NCBI GenBank assembly: GCA_004555155.1
Contig: SFJH01000011.1
Coordinates: forward strand, 1 to 62,524
Length of the DNA: 62,524 nt
Source of the DNA: Clostridiales bacterium
Lineage (GTDB): Bacteria > Bacillota > Clostridia > Christensenellales > Aristaeellaceae
Direction: 5' to 3'
Positions 35,923 through 44,160 of the stretch are shown piece by piece. Positions within the stretch are counted from its first letter, which is position 1; each line of letters begins with the position of its first letter. The translations under genes and the position numbers were made by a program. The notes under the pieces are model-generated. The model was given only the letters and a program-made list of their open reading frames with translations, was not told where the DNA came from and ran no database searches.

Positions 35923-36864
35923 TCAGCCCTTGACCGAGCCGACCATGATGCCCTTGACGAAGTACTTCTGCACGAACGGATACAGCACCAGCAGCGGCGC
36001 GCTGGACACCACAATGATGGCGTACTTCAGCAGATTGCTCATGCCCTGTCGGGAGGCCATGTCGCGCAGGTCGGCCACGGTGCTCATATCCATCTGGTTT
36101 AGAATCAGGATGTTGCGCAGCACCACCTGCAGCGGGAACTTGTTCTTGTCCGACAGATAGATGAAGGCGTCGAAGTAGCTGTTCCAGATGCCCACTGCGC
36201 AGTACAGCGCGACCACCGCGATGATCGGGCCGGACAGCGGAATGGCGATGGACACCAGCTGGCGGAAGACGGAGCAGCCGTCCATGCCGCTGGCCTCGAA
36301 CAGCTCCTCGGGGATAGAGTTCTCGAAATAGGAGCGCATCAGGATGACGTACCAGGCGTTCATGGCGTTGGGGATGATGATCGCCCAGATGGTATCCAGC
36401 CAGCCCAGGCTGTTGATGAGCAGGTAGTTCGGGATCAGGCCCGCATTGAACAGCATGGTGAACAGCACCATGCCGCCGACGATGCCGCGGCCGTAGAAAT
36501 CCTTGCGGGACAGGCAGAAGGCGCACAGCGTGGTGAGCACCAGATTCACGCCCGTGCCCAGCACGGTGTAGATTGCGGAGTTTAGATAGCCGGTCATGAT
36601 GGAATCGTAGGTGAACACCGCTTCATAGGCCTTCAGCGACGGCTCCACCGGCAAGAACCAGACCTTGCCCGCCATCACGGCGTCGGTGGAGGAGAAGGAC
36701 GCGCTGACCACGTAGATCAGCGGGTAGGCCACCACGCCGATGGCCAGCAGCAGCAAGAGCGTTGAGATCACATCGAACAGCGTATCGTCCCAGCGCTGAT
36801 GCACTCGCGTCTTGCGATAACTGAGGTGCGGCACATTGGCCGCCGTCTTGTTCTGCGTCGACAT
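35923..36864 (-). CDS. Sugar ABC transporter permease (LplC/MalG type)
   Basis: Inner-membrane permease of 313 aa with six predicted helices. The EAA loop that contacts the ATPase is EELFEASGMDGCSVFRQLVSIAIPLSGP. The N-terminal 35 residues are hydrophilic. The C-terminus ends KYFVKGIMVGSVKG, the usual end of the CUT1 permeases that accompany LplA-type binding proteins. Between the other permease (13 bases upstream) and the binding protein. No ATPase gene is nearby, so a shared MsmX-like ATPase is expected elsewhere. Confidence 0.93.
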   Translation of the reverse strand: MSTQNKTAANVPHLSYRKTRVHQRWDDTLFDVISTLLLLLAIGVVAYPLIYVVSASFSSTDAVMAGKVWFLPVEPSLKAYEAVFTYDSIMTGYLNSAIYTVLGTGVNLVLTTLCAFCLSRKDFYGRGIVGGMVLFTMLFNAGLIPNYLLINSLGWLDTIWAIIIPNAMNAWYVILMRSYFENSIPEELFEASGMDGCSVFRQLVSIAIPLSGPIIAVVALYCAVGIWNSYFDAFIYLSDKNKFPLQVVLRNILILNQMDMSTVADLRDMASRQGMSNLLKYAIIVVSSAPLLVLYPFVQKYFVKGIMVGSVKG

Positions 36865-36877
36865 ATGCTCCCCTCCT

Positions 36878-37831
36878 TTACAGTACGCTGACCTTGCTGA
36901 CGCGCTTGGAGATGGTGTTCACCAGCACCAGCATGAACAGATTCACCAGAGAATTGAACAGACCGACCGCCGTGGAGAAGCTGTAGTTGAAGTTCACCAG
37001 ACCCAGCTTGTACACGTAGGTCGAGATGACCTCGGACACCGGCGTATTGATGCTGTTCTGCATCAGATAGATCTTCTCGAAGCCGATGGAGAGGATGCTG
37101 CCCGTGTTCAGAATGAACAGCGTGATGATCGTCGGAGCGATGTAGGGGATGTCGATGCTGATGATGCGGCGCAGCTTGCTGGCGCCGTCCACCTTGGCGG
37201 CCTCATACAGCTCCATCGGTACGCCGGTCAGCGCGGCCAGGTACACGATGGCGGAATAGCCCATCGTCTGCCACACGCCCGTCCAGACGTACAGCGAGCG
37301 GAAGTACGAAACCTCGCCCATGAAGTTGACCGGATCCCCGCCCATCTGGACGATGATCTGGTTGATGAATCCGGAGGAGATGTCCGTAAACTGGATGATC
37401 ATCGAAACCAGAACCACCGTGGAGATGAAGTAGGGCATGTAGGTGACCATCTGGGTGAACTTCTTGAACTTCTGCGAACGGCACTCGTTCAGGCAGATGG
37501 CCAGCACGATCGGGATCGGGAAGCTGGCGATCAGGCTGTACAGACTCAGAATGAACGTGTTCTTGATGATCGTGCCCGCCATCGACGAGCTGAAGAACAG
37601 CTCAAAGTGCTTCAGGCCCACCCAGGGACTGCCCCAGATGCCGCCGCGCACCTTGAAATCCTTGAACGCGATCTGGATGCCCAGCATCGGGTAATACCGG
37701 AACACCAGCAGATAGATCAGCGGCGGAAGAATCAGTATATAATAAGGAAGACTTTTCCTTATCCTCTTCCCAACACTTGGCTTCACCATCATGCCGGACG
37801 GTACGCCGGCGCTTTTCTGCCTGCCAACCAT
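36878..37831 (-). CDS. Sugar ABC transporter permease (LplB/YteP type)
   Basis: First gene of the transporter operon; 317-aa permease with six helices. Characteristic parts are FRYYPMLGIQIAFKDF in the first periplasmic loop and the EAA loop ELYEAAKVDGASKLRRIISIDIPYIAP. ATG at 37831 was chosen because GGAGG lies six bases upstream; a longer frame to 37936 would cross the promoter. It faces away from the ROK-type regulator gene, with a promoter and a palindrome between them. Confidence 0.93.
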   Translation of the reverse strand: MVGRQKSAGVPSGMMVKPSVGKRIRKSLPYYILILPPLIYLLVFRYYPMLGIQIAFKDFKVRGGIWGSPWVGLKHFELFFSSSMAGTIIKNTFILSLYSLIASFPIPIVLAICLNECRSQKFKKFTQMVTYMPYFISTVVLVSMIIQFTDISSGFINQIIVQMGGDPVNFMGEVSYFRSLYVWTGVWQTMGYSAIVYLAALTGVPMELYEAAKVDGASKLRRIISIDIPYIAPTIITLFILNTGSILSIGFEKIYLMQNSINTPVSEVISTYVYKLGLVNFNYSFSTAVGLFNSLVNLFMLVLVNTISKRVSKVSVL

Positions 37832-37874
37832 ATTCTCCGCCTCCAGTTGCACAATATTTTTTCTTCTGGAAATT

Positions 37875-37903
37875 ATTATACACGACGGTAACACTTTTGG
37901 CAA
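37875..37903 (-). promoter_or_regulatory. Promoter of the sugar ABC transporter operon
   Basis: On the minus strand TTGCCA (37898-37903), 17-base spacer, TATAAT (37875-37880). The palindrome at 37893-37913 covers its -35 box. Confidence 0.85.
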
Positions 37904-37913
37904 TACCAAAAGT
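37893..37913. promoter_or_regulatory. Palindromic operator overlapping the transporter -35 box
   Basis: Perfect inverted repeat with 8-bp arms ACTTTTGG and CCAAAAGT and a 5-base centre. Its place over the -35 box and opposite the ROK-family gene makes it a good candidate repressor site; that the ROK protein binds it is inference. Confidence 0.7.
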
Positions 37914-38025
37914 TTACACAGGTCATTATTTAACAATCTTTTCTCTGAAAAATTTGCTTTCTGCCGTTTCTGTTTTCAAATGCATCCCACGCGGGTTCCG
38001 TTTATTTTCTTGATGAAATTAAATA

Positions 38026-38054
38026 TTGCAATTTGGTAGGCTGTATGCTATAAT
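38026..38054 (+). promoter_or_regulatory. Promoter of the ROK regulator gene
   Basis: TTGCAA (38026-38031), 17-base spacer, TATAAT (38049-38054), about 40 bases before the start codon. Confidence 0.85.
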
Positions 38055-38100
38055 GGACATAACATCTATACCAGTGATTTCCAATCGGAAGGATGGCGTC

Positions 38101-39225
38101 ATGAAATACCCCTCCAACCTGGATCAGGCCTACATCAAACAGCACAATATTCAGCGCGTGCTGTCCGTGCTGGAGCACTTCCAGCCGCTCTCGCGCACCG
38201 ATCTGGCGCACATCACCGCCATGAGCCCCACCAGCGTCACGCGCATTGTCGGCGCGCTGCTGTCGCTGGGGCTGGTGGACGAAACCAGCGTCTCCAGCGC
38301 CGGGGGCCGCGGCCGCCGGGCCGTCAACCTGAAAACCCGGCCGGACGGCATCTACACCCTGGGCTTTCACATCGACACCCGCATGCTGCGCATGTGCCTG
38401 CTCAACTTCGACAACCACGCCTGCTTCACCTCCAGCGCCGCGCTGGCCCAGACCTCGCCCGAGGAGCTGGCCCGATGCGCCCGCGAGCTGTCGGAGCGCA
38501 TCCCGCCGTCGCTGCTGCCGGATCCGTCGAAGCTCCGGGCCGTGGGCGTCAGCGTCTCCGGCCGCGTCGAGCCATCGAAAGGGGTCGTCGTCCGCTCTGA
38601 AGCGCTGAACTGGACGGACGTGCGCTTAAGCCGCGTCTTCGAGCGCGCCTTCGACCTGCCCGTGCGCATTGAAAACGACGTGAAATCCTGCCTGACGTGG
38701 GAGCGCGTGCATCGCGCGCTGGCCGACGAGCAGGACGTGGCCTATCTCTACATCGGGCGCGCCGGCATCGGCTTCGCCAACACCTCCAACGGCGCCATCG
38801 TCCGCGGCAGGAGCAGCAGCGCAGGCGAGATCGAATGTCTGCAGTTGTCCCCCGGGAACGGCCTGGATCTGCATCTGATGGAAAAGCACCTGGTCGCCCG
38901 GGCCCGGAACGCCTCGCCGGAGGTGGACAGCCTGAAGGACATCCTGGTTGCCTACCGGATGAAGCTCTCCTGGGCGCAGATTCTCATGAACGACTTTTCC
39001 GATACGCTGGGCATGCTGCTGCGGACGATCCGCGCCCTGCTGGATCCGCATCTGATCATTCTGGGCGGCGACATGCCCGAGGCCCTGTCGCAGCTTCCGG
39101 AGCTGCTGAGCCGCGAATCCTTCACGCTGGGCGAGCACTTCGAGGATTCCTGCGCGCTGGGCGCGGCGGTGGTCGCCATGCGCGAGGCCGTGCACACCCT
39201 GATCGGCAGCACGCTGGGCGACTGA
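38101..39225 (+). CDS. ROK-family (NagC/XylR-like) transcriptional regulator
   Basis: Sugar-responsive regulator of 374 aa. An N-terminal MarR-like winged helix (about 8-75; LSRTDLAHITAMSPTSVTRIVGAL) precedes a ROK domain (GVSVSGRVEPSKGVV, RIENDVKSC, YLYIGRAGIGFA). The kinase features are eroded: the DxGxT phosphate loop is not seen and the CxCGxxGC zinc motif is replaced by a stretch without Cys pairs (IECLQLSPGNGLD), so it is probably a regulator only. ATG at 38101 is preceded by GGAAGGAT. It is divergent from the ABC transporter operon and upstream of genes leading to the fucosidase, so it is the likely local regulator of both. Confidence 0.88.
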   Translation: MKYPSNLDQAYIKQHNIQRVLSVLEHFQPLSRTDLAHITAMSPTSVTRIVGALLSLGLVDETSVSSAGGRGRRAVNLKTRPDGIYTLGFHIDTRMLRMCLLNFDNHACFTSSAALAQTSPEELARCARELSERIPPSLLPDPSKLRAVGVSVSGRVEPSKGVVVRSEALNWTDVRLSRVFERAFDLPVRIENDVKSCLTWERVHRALADEQDVAYLYIGRAGIGFANTSNGAIVRGRSSSAGEIECLQLSPGNGLDLHLMEKHLVARARNASPEVDSLKDILVAYRMKLSWAQILMNDFSDTLGMLLRTIRALLDPHLIILGGDMPEALSQLPELLSRESFTLGEHFEDSCALGAAVVAMREAVHTLIGSTLGD

Positions 39226-39243
39226 CCCCAAAGGAGCGATGCG

Positions 39244-39564
39244 ATGTTCGGCAAAAAATCAAAGCAGAAGGCGGCCTACAGCCTGACCCTCTGCGATCAG
39301 AGCGGCGCTGCGCTGCAGACGCTGCCGCTCCAGGCGCTGCAGCTGCCCGAGGCGGCGGTGCTGGAGCTGAGCGTGCTGTATTTCAACGATCCGGAGCCGT
39401 GCCATATCCACCGTGCCGCCGTGCACAAGCGGGCGATGATGGAGCTGATGGAGCGCTGCCCCCTCGGCGAGCGCGTCCCGCTGGACGGTCTGACGGCGCT
39501 TCAGCGGCGCTACTTCTCCGACCCCGCCGTCGCCTTCGTGCGCATCACGGAGGACGCGCCATGA
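39244..39564 (+). CDS. Small hypothetical protein
   Basis: Not recognised; 106 aa, hydrophilic, with a Lys-rich start and no signal peptide. It contains FNDPEPCHIHRAAVHKRAM, a His/Cys-bearing stretch that could bind metal, but this is a guess. A good AAAGGAG site precedes the ATG. Its stop overlaps the start of the next gene by four bases (ATGA), so the two are translationally coupled. It may serve the thioredoxin/CcdA-like protein that follows. Confidence 0.7.
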   Translation: MFGKKSKQKAAYSLTLCDQSGAALQTLPLQALQLPEAAVLELSVLYFNDPEPCHIHRAAVHKRAMMELMERCPLGERVPLDGLTALQRRYFSDPAVAFVRITEDAP

Positions 39565-40973
39565 TCCGGCGCTTCATCTGCGCGCTGGCGCTGCTCTGTC
39601 TGGCGTGCACGGCCGGCGCATCGGCGGAGGGCCGGCATACCGTACTCTATTTTTATGAAAACTACTGCGAATCCTGCTCGCCCGAGGAGGATTTCGCCGA
39701 AACGTTCCGCGAGCTGACGGGACTTTCGCTGGAGGACTGCGATTTCTCCGCATACAACGTCGTGCGCGAAAGCGGCAGGGCGCAGCTGGAAGCGGCGCTC
39801 GACGCGCTGGGGCTGGAGACGGCCTCCCTGCCGCTGACCGTGGTGGACGGGACGGCCTATCAGGGCGCAGGCGAGCTGGAAGCGCAGCTGCCCCCGCGCG
39901 CCATGGAATGGGGCGGCTCCACGGACAGCGCCATCGTCTATCTGTACATCCCGGCCTGCGAAAGCTGCGCCCGGGCGGAGGCCGCGCTGGAAGGCCTGCC
40001 GGAGACCGTGACCGTGCAGCGCGGCGGCTATGCGTTTGAATCCGCCGTAACCGTGGAGCGGATTGACCTGAGCGCCGATCCCGCGCTGGCCGAGGCGCTG
40101 TTCGACCGCTATGAAGTGCCCGACGACCGCCGGGTCACGCCCGCCGTGTTCTTCGCCAACCGGTACCTGTCCGGCGCGGACGCCATCGAGACGTCGCTTG
40201 CGGAGATGGTGCGGCTGGGCTGGGCGATTGGCGGCGTGCAGCTTGCATATGCTGACCATGAGCCGGTCTCCTCCGCGCCCGTCGCGCTGACGGTGGCGGA
40301 GACCGTCGGCGCGGGACTGGTGGGCGGACTGAATCCCTGCGCGCTGTCGATGCTGCTGCTGTTTCTCTCCATTGTGATGGAATCCCGGGGACGCGCGGGC
40401 GGATACGTCGCCTGCTTCCTGCTTTCGAAGTTCGCCTGCTATCTGCTGATCGGCTTCGCGCTGCTGGGCCTGCTTCAGCAGTTCAACCCCGGCTGGCTGC
40501 AGCCGCTGGCGCGGATTCTGCTGACCGTGATCGGCGGCATCCTGGCGCTGGTCAACCTCTGGGATGCGTGGCAGGCCCGCCGGGAGAACTTCGGCAAGAT
40601 CCGCAACCAGCTCCCCTCGAGGATGCGCCGCGGACTGCATCGGGCCATCCGCGCGCTGACGGCGCGGCAGGTGCTCGCGCCGGCGGTGATCGCGCTGGGG
40701 TTCATCGTGGCGCTGGGCGAATTCCTCTGCGCAGGCCAGCTGTATCTGATGCGACTGCTGGCGGCGCTGCAGTCGGGCGAGCGCGCCTCCGCCGCGAATC
40801 TGATCGCCTACTGCACGGCGTTTCTCGCGCCTTCGGCGCTGCTCAGCGCACTGGTTCTGCGCGGAAAGTCCCAGATGGAGATCTCCGGATTTCTCGCCGG
40901 ACACATGGCCGCCGTCAAGCTGCTCACCGCGCTGGCGATGCTGATTCTGATTCTCGCAGCATGGTTGCTGTAA
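39561..40973 (+). CDS. Thioredoxin-like / CcdA-like thiol-disulfide membrane protein
   Basis: 470-aa envelope protein. Signal sequence at 1-23; then two thioredoxin-like segments each with a CxxC (YENYCESCSPEE near 34-38 and IPACESCARAE near 135-138); then a six-helix membrane part from about 245, opening with GGLNPCALSML, the conserved NPC of the CcdA/DsbD family. A second membrane Cys lies in GEFLCAGQLYL, where CcdA has its partner cysteine. This suggests electrons pass from the cytoplasm through the membrane part to the outer CxxC sites, as in DsbD, but with two small domains placed N-terminally. Start ATG 39561 overlaps the previous gene. The role near sugar genes is unclear. Confidence 0.8.
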   Translation: MIRRFICALALLCLACTAGASAEGRHTVLYFYENYCESCSPEEDFAETFRELTGLSLEDCDFSAYNVVRESGRAQLEAALDALGLETASLPLTVVDGTAYQGAGELEAQLPPRAMEWGGSTDSAIVYLYIPACESCARAEAALEGLPETVTVQRGGYAFESAVTVERIDLSADPALAEALFDRYEVPDDRRVTPAVFFANRYLSGADAIETSLAEMVRLGWAIGGVQLAYADHEPVSSAPVALTVAETVGAGLVGGLNPCALSMLLLFLSIVMESRGRAGGYVACFLLSKFACYLLIGFALLGLLQQFNPGWLQPLARILLTVIGGILALVNLWDAWQARRENFGKIRNQLPSRMRRGLHRAIRALTARQVLAPAVIALGFIVALGEFLCAGQLYLMRLLAALQSGERASAANLIAYCTAFLAPSALLSALVLRGKSQMEISGFLAGHMAAVKLLTALAMLILILAAWLL

Positions 40974-41013
40974 ACATAAGCCAAATCTTTTCCGACCAAG
41001 GAGGGCTCATTCC

Positions 41014-41754
41014 ATGAAGAAATTCCTGCTTGAAGTATGCTGCGGCAGCGTCGAGGACGTGCTGCAGGCTGCCCAGGGCGGCGCGGATCGCGTCGAACTG
41101 AACTCCTGTCTGTTCCACGGCGGACTGACGCCGTCCATCGGCGAGCTGATCGTGGCCAAGCAGTCCGTCTCCATTCCGGTGATGACCATGGTGCGCCCGC
41201 GCCAGGGCGGATTCTGCTATACCGACGCCGAATTCCGCACAGCCATGGCCGACGCGGAGCAGCTGCTGGCGAACGGCTCCGACGGCCTGGTGTTCGGCTT
41301 TCTGAACGCCGACGGCACGCTGGACGTGGAGCGCTGCAAACAGATCATCGCGCTGGCCGGCGACAGAACCAAGGTCTTCCACCGCGCCATCGACGTGGCC
41401 TCCGATTGGAAGAAGATGCTCGGCCAGCTGATCGAGCTGGGCGTGGATCGCGTGCTGACCAGCGGCCTCGCGCCGGACGTGTTCTACGGCATCGACGTCA
41501 TCCGCGAGATGATCGAGTTCGCCGAGGGCCGCATCCAGATCCTTCCCGGCGCAGGCGTAAACCTGAAGAACATCGATAAGATCATCGAATTCACCGGCTG
41601 CGACCAGATTCACGTGGCGCGGTTCATGTCCCGCGTCGACCCCTCCACCGCCAACAACCGCGACATCTTCTACGGCGGCGCGCTCTATCCGCCGGAGGAT
41701 CGCTACGACGTGATCGACGGCAGCTACATCGCCCAGATCCGCACCCACTGCTGA
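41014..41754 (+). CDS. cutC: CutC family protein
   Basis: TIM-barrel protein of 246 aa of the CutC family (historically copper homeostasis; true activity uncertain). Family motifs: LLEVCCGSVEDVLQAAQGGADRVELNSCL, GLTPSIG, MVRPRQGGFCYTDAEF, FHRAIDVASDW and VDRVLTSG. AAGGAGG-like site upstream. It lies between the CcdA-like gene and the fucosidase gene in one run. In gut bacteria cutC often accompanies glycoside hydrolase genes; a role in sugar use rather than copper is possible but unproven. Confidence 0.92.
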   Translation: MKKFLLEVCCGSVEDVLQAAQGGADRVELNSCLFHGGLTPSIGELIVAKQSVSIPVMTMVRPRQGGFCYTDAEFRTAMADAEQLLANGSDGLVFGFLNADGTLDVERCKQIIALAGDRTKVFHRAIDVASDWKKMLGQLIELGVDRVLTSGLAPDVFYGIDVIREMIEFAEGRIQILPGAGVNLKNIDKIIEFTGCDQIHVARFMSRVDPSTANNRDIFYGGALYPPEDRYDVIDGSYIAQIRTHC

Positions 41755-41806
41755 TCCATCGCCCATCCATGTCTGACAATCCTTATTTCAAAGGAGGATT
41801 TTATTC

Positions 41807-43123
41807 ATGAGCAGCTATGTCACCCGCAAAACGCCCGGAGATACCGCCTGGTTTACCCATGACCGCTTCGGCATGTTCATCCACTGGGGTCTGTACGCCA
41901 TGCCGGCCCGCCACGAATGGGTGAAGACCAACGAGAAGATCCCCGAGGAGCACTACGACAAGTATTTCAAGTACTTCAACCCCGATCTCTTCGACGCCCG
42001 CGAGTGGGCGCGCCAGGCGAAGGCCGCCGGCATGAAGTACGCCGTGCTCACCACGAAGCACCACGAGGGCTTCTGCATGTGGGATTCGAAGTACACCGAC
42101 TACAAGTGCACCAACACCCCCGCCGGACGCGATCTCGTGCGCGAATACGTGGACGCCTTCCGCGCCGAGGGACTGCACGTGGGCTTCTACTATTCGCTGA
42201 TCGACTGGCATCACCCGGAGTTCCCCATCGACATGCTCCACCCCCGCCGCGACGATCCCGACGTCTATGAGCAGAGCAAGGACCGCGACGTCCGCAAGTA
42301 CGCCCAGTACATGCGCGATCAGGTGACCGAGCTTCTGACCAACTACGGCAAGATCGACGTGCTGTGGTTCGACTTCTCCTACTCCGGCCGCACCGAAACC
42401 GGCGACAAGGCCTGGATGAAGGGCAAGGGCAAGGACGACTGGGAAGCCGAAAAGCTCATCGCGCTGGCCCGCAGCCTGCAGCCCGGCATCATCATCGACA
42501 ACCGCACCGAGATCGAGCAGGATCTCTGGACGCCCGAGCAGTTCCAGCCCACCGAGTGGGTTCGCCATCAGGAGACCGGCGAGCTGGTCACCTGGGAGGC
42601 CTGCCAGACCTTCTCCGGCTCCTGGGGCTACTACCGCGACGAGCAGACCTGGAAGAGCCCCGAGATGCTCATCCGCATGCTGGTCAACACCGTGGCCATC
42701 GGCGGCAATCTGCTGATGAACGTGGGCCCCACCTCCCGCGGCTACTTCGACAAGCGCGCCGAGAACGCGCTGAAGGTCTATGCCGACTGGATGAAGTACA
42801 ACAGCCGCTCCATCTACGGCTGCACCCAGGCTGAGCCGGCGTTCAAGGCGCCCGCCGACTGCCGCTTCACCCAGAGCGAGGACGGCAAGCGGCTGTATGT
42901 GCACCTGTTCGCCTATCCCTTCGCCCATCTGCAGCTGCCGGGTCTGGGCGGCAAGGTGGACTACGCCCAGTTCCTGCACGACGGCAGCGAGCTGCGCTTC
43001 ACCGACGGCAAGCTGGAGCACTTCGGCGACGCGCTGCCGGAAGGCGACGATCTGCTGGTGCTGTATCTGCCCCCGGTCAAGCCCGACACGCCGGTTCCGG
43101 TCATCGAGCTGTTCCTGAAATAA
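41807..43123 (+). CDS. Alpha-L-fucosidase, GH29 family
   Basis: Retaining glycosidase of 438 aa that removes alpha-linked fucose from glycans. Family marks: FGMFIHWGLYAMPARHEWV near the start, YAVLTTKHHEGFCMWDS, GFYYSLIDWHHP and KIDVLWFDFSYSG; Asp189 in WFDF is the expected nucleophile. NLLMNVGPTSRGYFD closes the barrel. No signal peptide, so it acts in the cytoplasm on imported oligosaccharides, fitting the nearby ABC transporter. Strong AAAGGAGG ribosome site. Fucosidase versus other GH29 specificity (for example 1,3/1,4 versus 1,2 links) cannot be told. Confidence 0.93.
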   Translation: MSSYVTRKTPGDTAWFTHDRFGMFIHWGLYAMPARHEWVKTNEKIPEEHYDKYFKYFNPDLFDAREWARQAKAAGMKYAVLTTKHHEGFCMWDSKYTDYKCTNTPAGRDLVREYVDAFRAEGLHVGFYYSLIDWHHPEFPIDMLHPRRDDPDVYEQSKDRDVRKYAQYMRDQVTELLTNYGKIDVLWFDFSYSGRTETGDKAWMKGKGKDDWEAEKLIALARSLQPGIIIDNRTEIEQDLWTPEQFQPTEWVRHQETGELVTWEACQTFSGSWGYYRDEQTWKSPEMLIRMLVNTVAIGGNLLMNVGPTSRGYFDKRAENALKVYADWMKYNSRSIYGCTQAEPAFKAPADCRFTQSEDGKRLYVHLFAYPFAHLQLPGLGGKVDYAQFLHDGSELRFTDGKLEHFGDALPEGDDLLVLYLPPVKPDTPVPVIELFLK

Positions 43124-43129
43124 GAAAAT

Positions 43130-43160
43130 CCGCCCGCGATCCTCCAACGATCGCGGGCGG
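43130..43160 (+). terminator. Terminator after the fucosidase gene
   Basis: Perfect 12-bp stem CCGCCCGCGATC/GATCGCGGGCGG (43130-43141 with 43149-43160, 7-base loop); only TT follows, so strength is uncertain. Element copy B begins seven bases later. Confidence 0.7.
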
Positions 43161-43166
43161 TTCAGG

Positions 43167-43262
43167 CTGTCGAAAAGTCGCACGCAGAGCAGCCGGTGCA
43201 ATCGGGCGCGGCGGCAGGTACGCCGCGCTCAATTCTGCCGCAGGCGCCAGCCGCCGGAAAGC
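43167..43262 (+). repeat. Dispersed MITE-like element, copy B (partial)
   Basis: Begins CTGTCGAAAA and shares CACGCAGAGC and ATCG-x-GCGCGGCGGC with copy A; similarity fades after about 95 bases and the right terminal repeat is absent, so it looks like a truncated or decayed copy. Confidence 0.65.
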
Positions 43263-43315
43263 ACGAGCGCTTCAGGCTTCCGCAGTCCGCTGGCGGCCGG
43301 CCCTTTCCGGCATGC

Positions 43316-43344
43316 AAAACGCCCCGCACATGCAGGGCGTTTTC
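43316..43344. terminator. Bidirectional terminator
   Basis: AAAACGCCCCGCA pairs with TGCAGGGCGTTTT (10 bp stem core 43319-43328 with 43331-43340 plus A/T flanks). It can end the minus-strand gene at 43353. Confidence 0.75.
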
Positions 43345-43352
43345 AGATTCAT

Positions 43353-43868
43353 TCACATGGTTCCGGGCACATACTCCGGCGGATTGCACTCCAGGCAGCG
43401 CTGATAGCCCAGGAAATAGGCCTCGTAGACCGTCAGCTTCTGCGCGCTGGCATAGGCATAGCGGCATTCCGAGGTATGATAACAGCTGCCGGACAGCGTG
43501 GCAAAGACATACGACGCGTCATCATCCTCGTCGCTGGCCAGTACGGAGCGGCTCACCGGCGCCACATAGCCGGTTACCGTCGCGGCAGGCAGCTCCGGGC
43601 CGTAAATCTCGGCGGAGGGCTCGCGGCCCACCAGCTCGACTCCGCCCTGCACGCGGGCATCCGGCGAGGGCAGCAGCGCCACCATCAGCACCAGACAGGC
43701 CACCGCCAGTCCGTTCAGGCAGCAGCGCGCGAGATTCGACCACCGCGCCCGCCATACCAGCCAGACGCCCAGCGGCGGAATCAGGATCGACGCCATGACG
43801 GACAGTACCCGCAGGCCGTCGGCGCGCCGTTTACGGCTCCGCGCCGCGCTGTGATTTCGCACGTCCAT
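43353..43868 (-). CDS. Membrane protein with transmembrane hairpin and one Ada-like Cys/His motif
   Basis: 171 aa, function unknown. A basic N-terminus, two hydrophobic helices (about 20-68) with PPLGVWLVWRARW between them, then a short linker and a C-terminal motif CYHTSECRYAYASAQ ... GYQRCLECNPP, with His, Cys and CxxC spaced as in Ada-type zinc sites. The helix-Trp-Arg-helix build and the motif match the large protein at 5279-7156, so the two are paralogues in architecture: this one is a minimal version without the Pro/Thr linker. ATG at 43868 follows AGAGGAAG. It stands alone between terminators. Confidence 0.78.
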   Translation of the reverse strand: MDVRNHSAARSRKRRADGLRVLSVMASILIPPLGVWLVWRARWSNLARCCLNGLAVACLVLMVALLPSPDARVQGGVELVGREPSAEIYGPELPAATVTGYVAPVSRSVLASDEDDDASYVFATLSGSCYHTSECRYAYASAQKLTVYEAYFLGYQRCLECNPPEYVPGTM

Positions 43869-44081
43869 CACTTCCTCTTTTCATTGCACGACAAAAAACG
43901 ACAAAATCTGCCATGGGATTCTATTTTAACCGCTTTTCCGTTCCTCGTAAAGTCATTGGCGGATTGTTCAGATATTCTTCTGCTCCAAGCAACATTTGAA
44001 ATATTTTCGCAATATATGTGCATCCGTTTCGCCTCTGAAGATTCATTTTCCACCGGTTTTGCATGAAATTTCCCCGTTTGC

Positions 44082-44111
44082 TTGACAATCGCTTTCCGAG
44101 GATGCTATAAT
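44082..44111 (+). promoter_or_regulatory. Promoter of the J-domain protein gene
   Basis: TTGACA (44082-44087), 18-base spacer, TATAAT (44106-44111), 50 bases before the start. Confidence 0.88.
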
Positions 44112-44160
44112 TTGCATATTATCCTTCTCTCTTTCGTATTTTAAGACAGAGGTGAAACCT

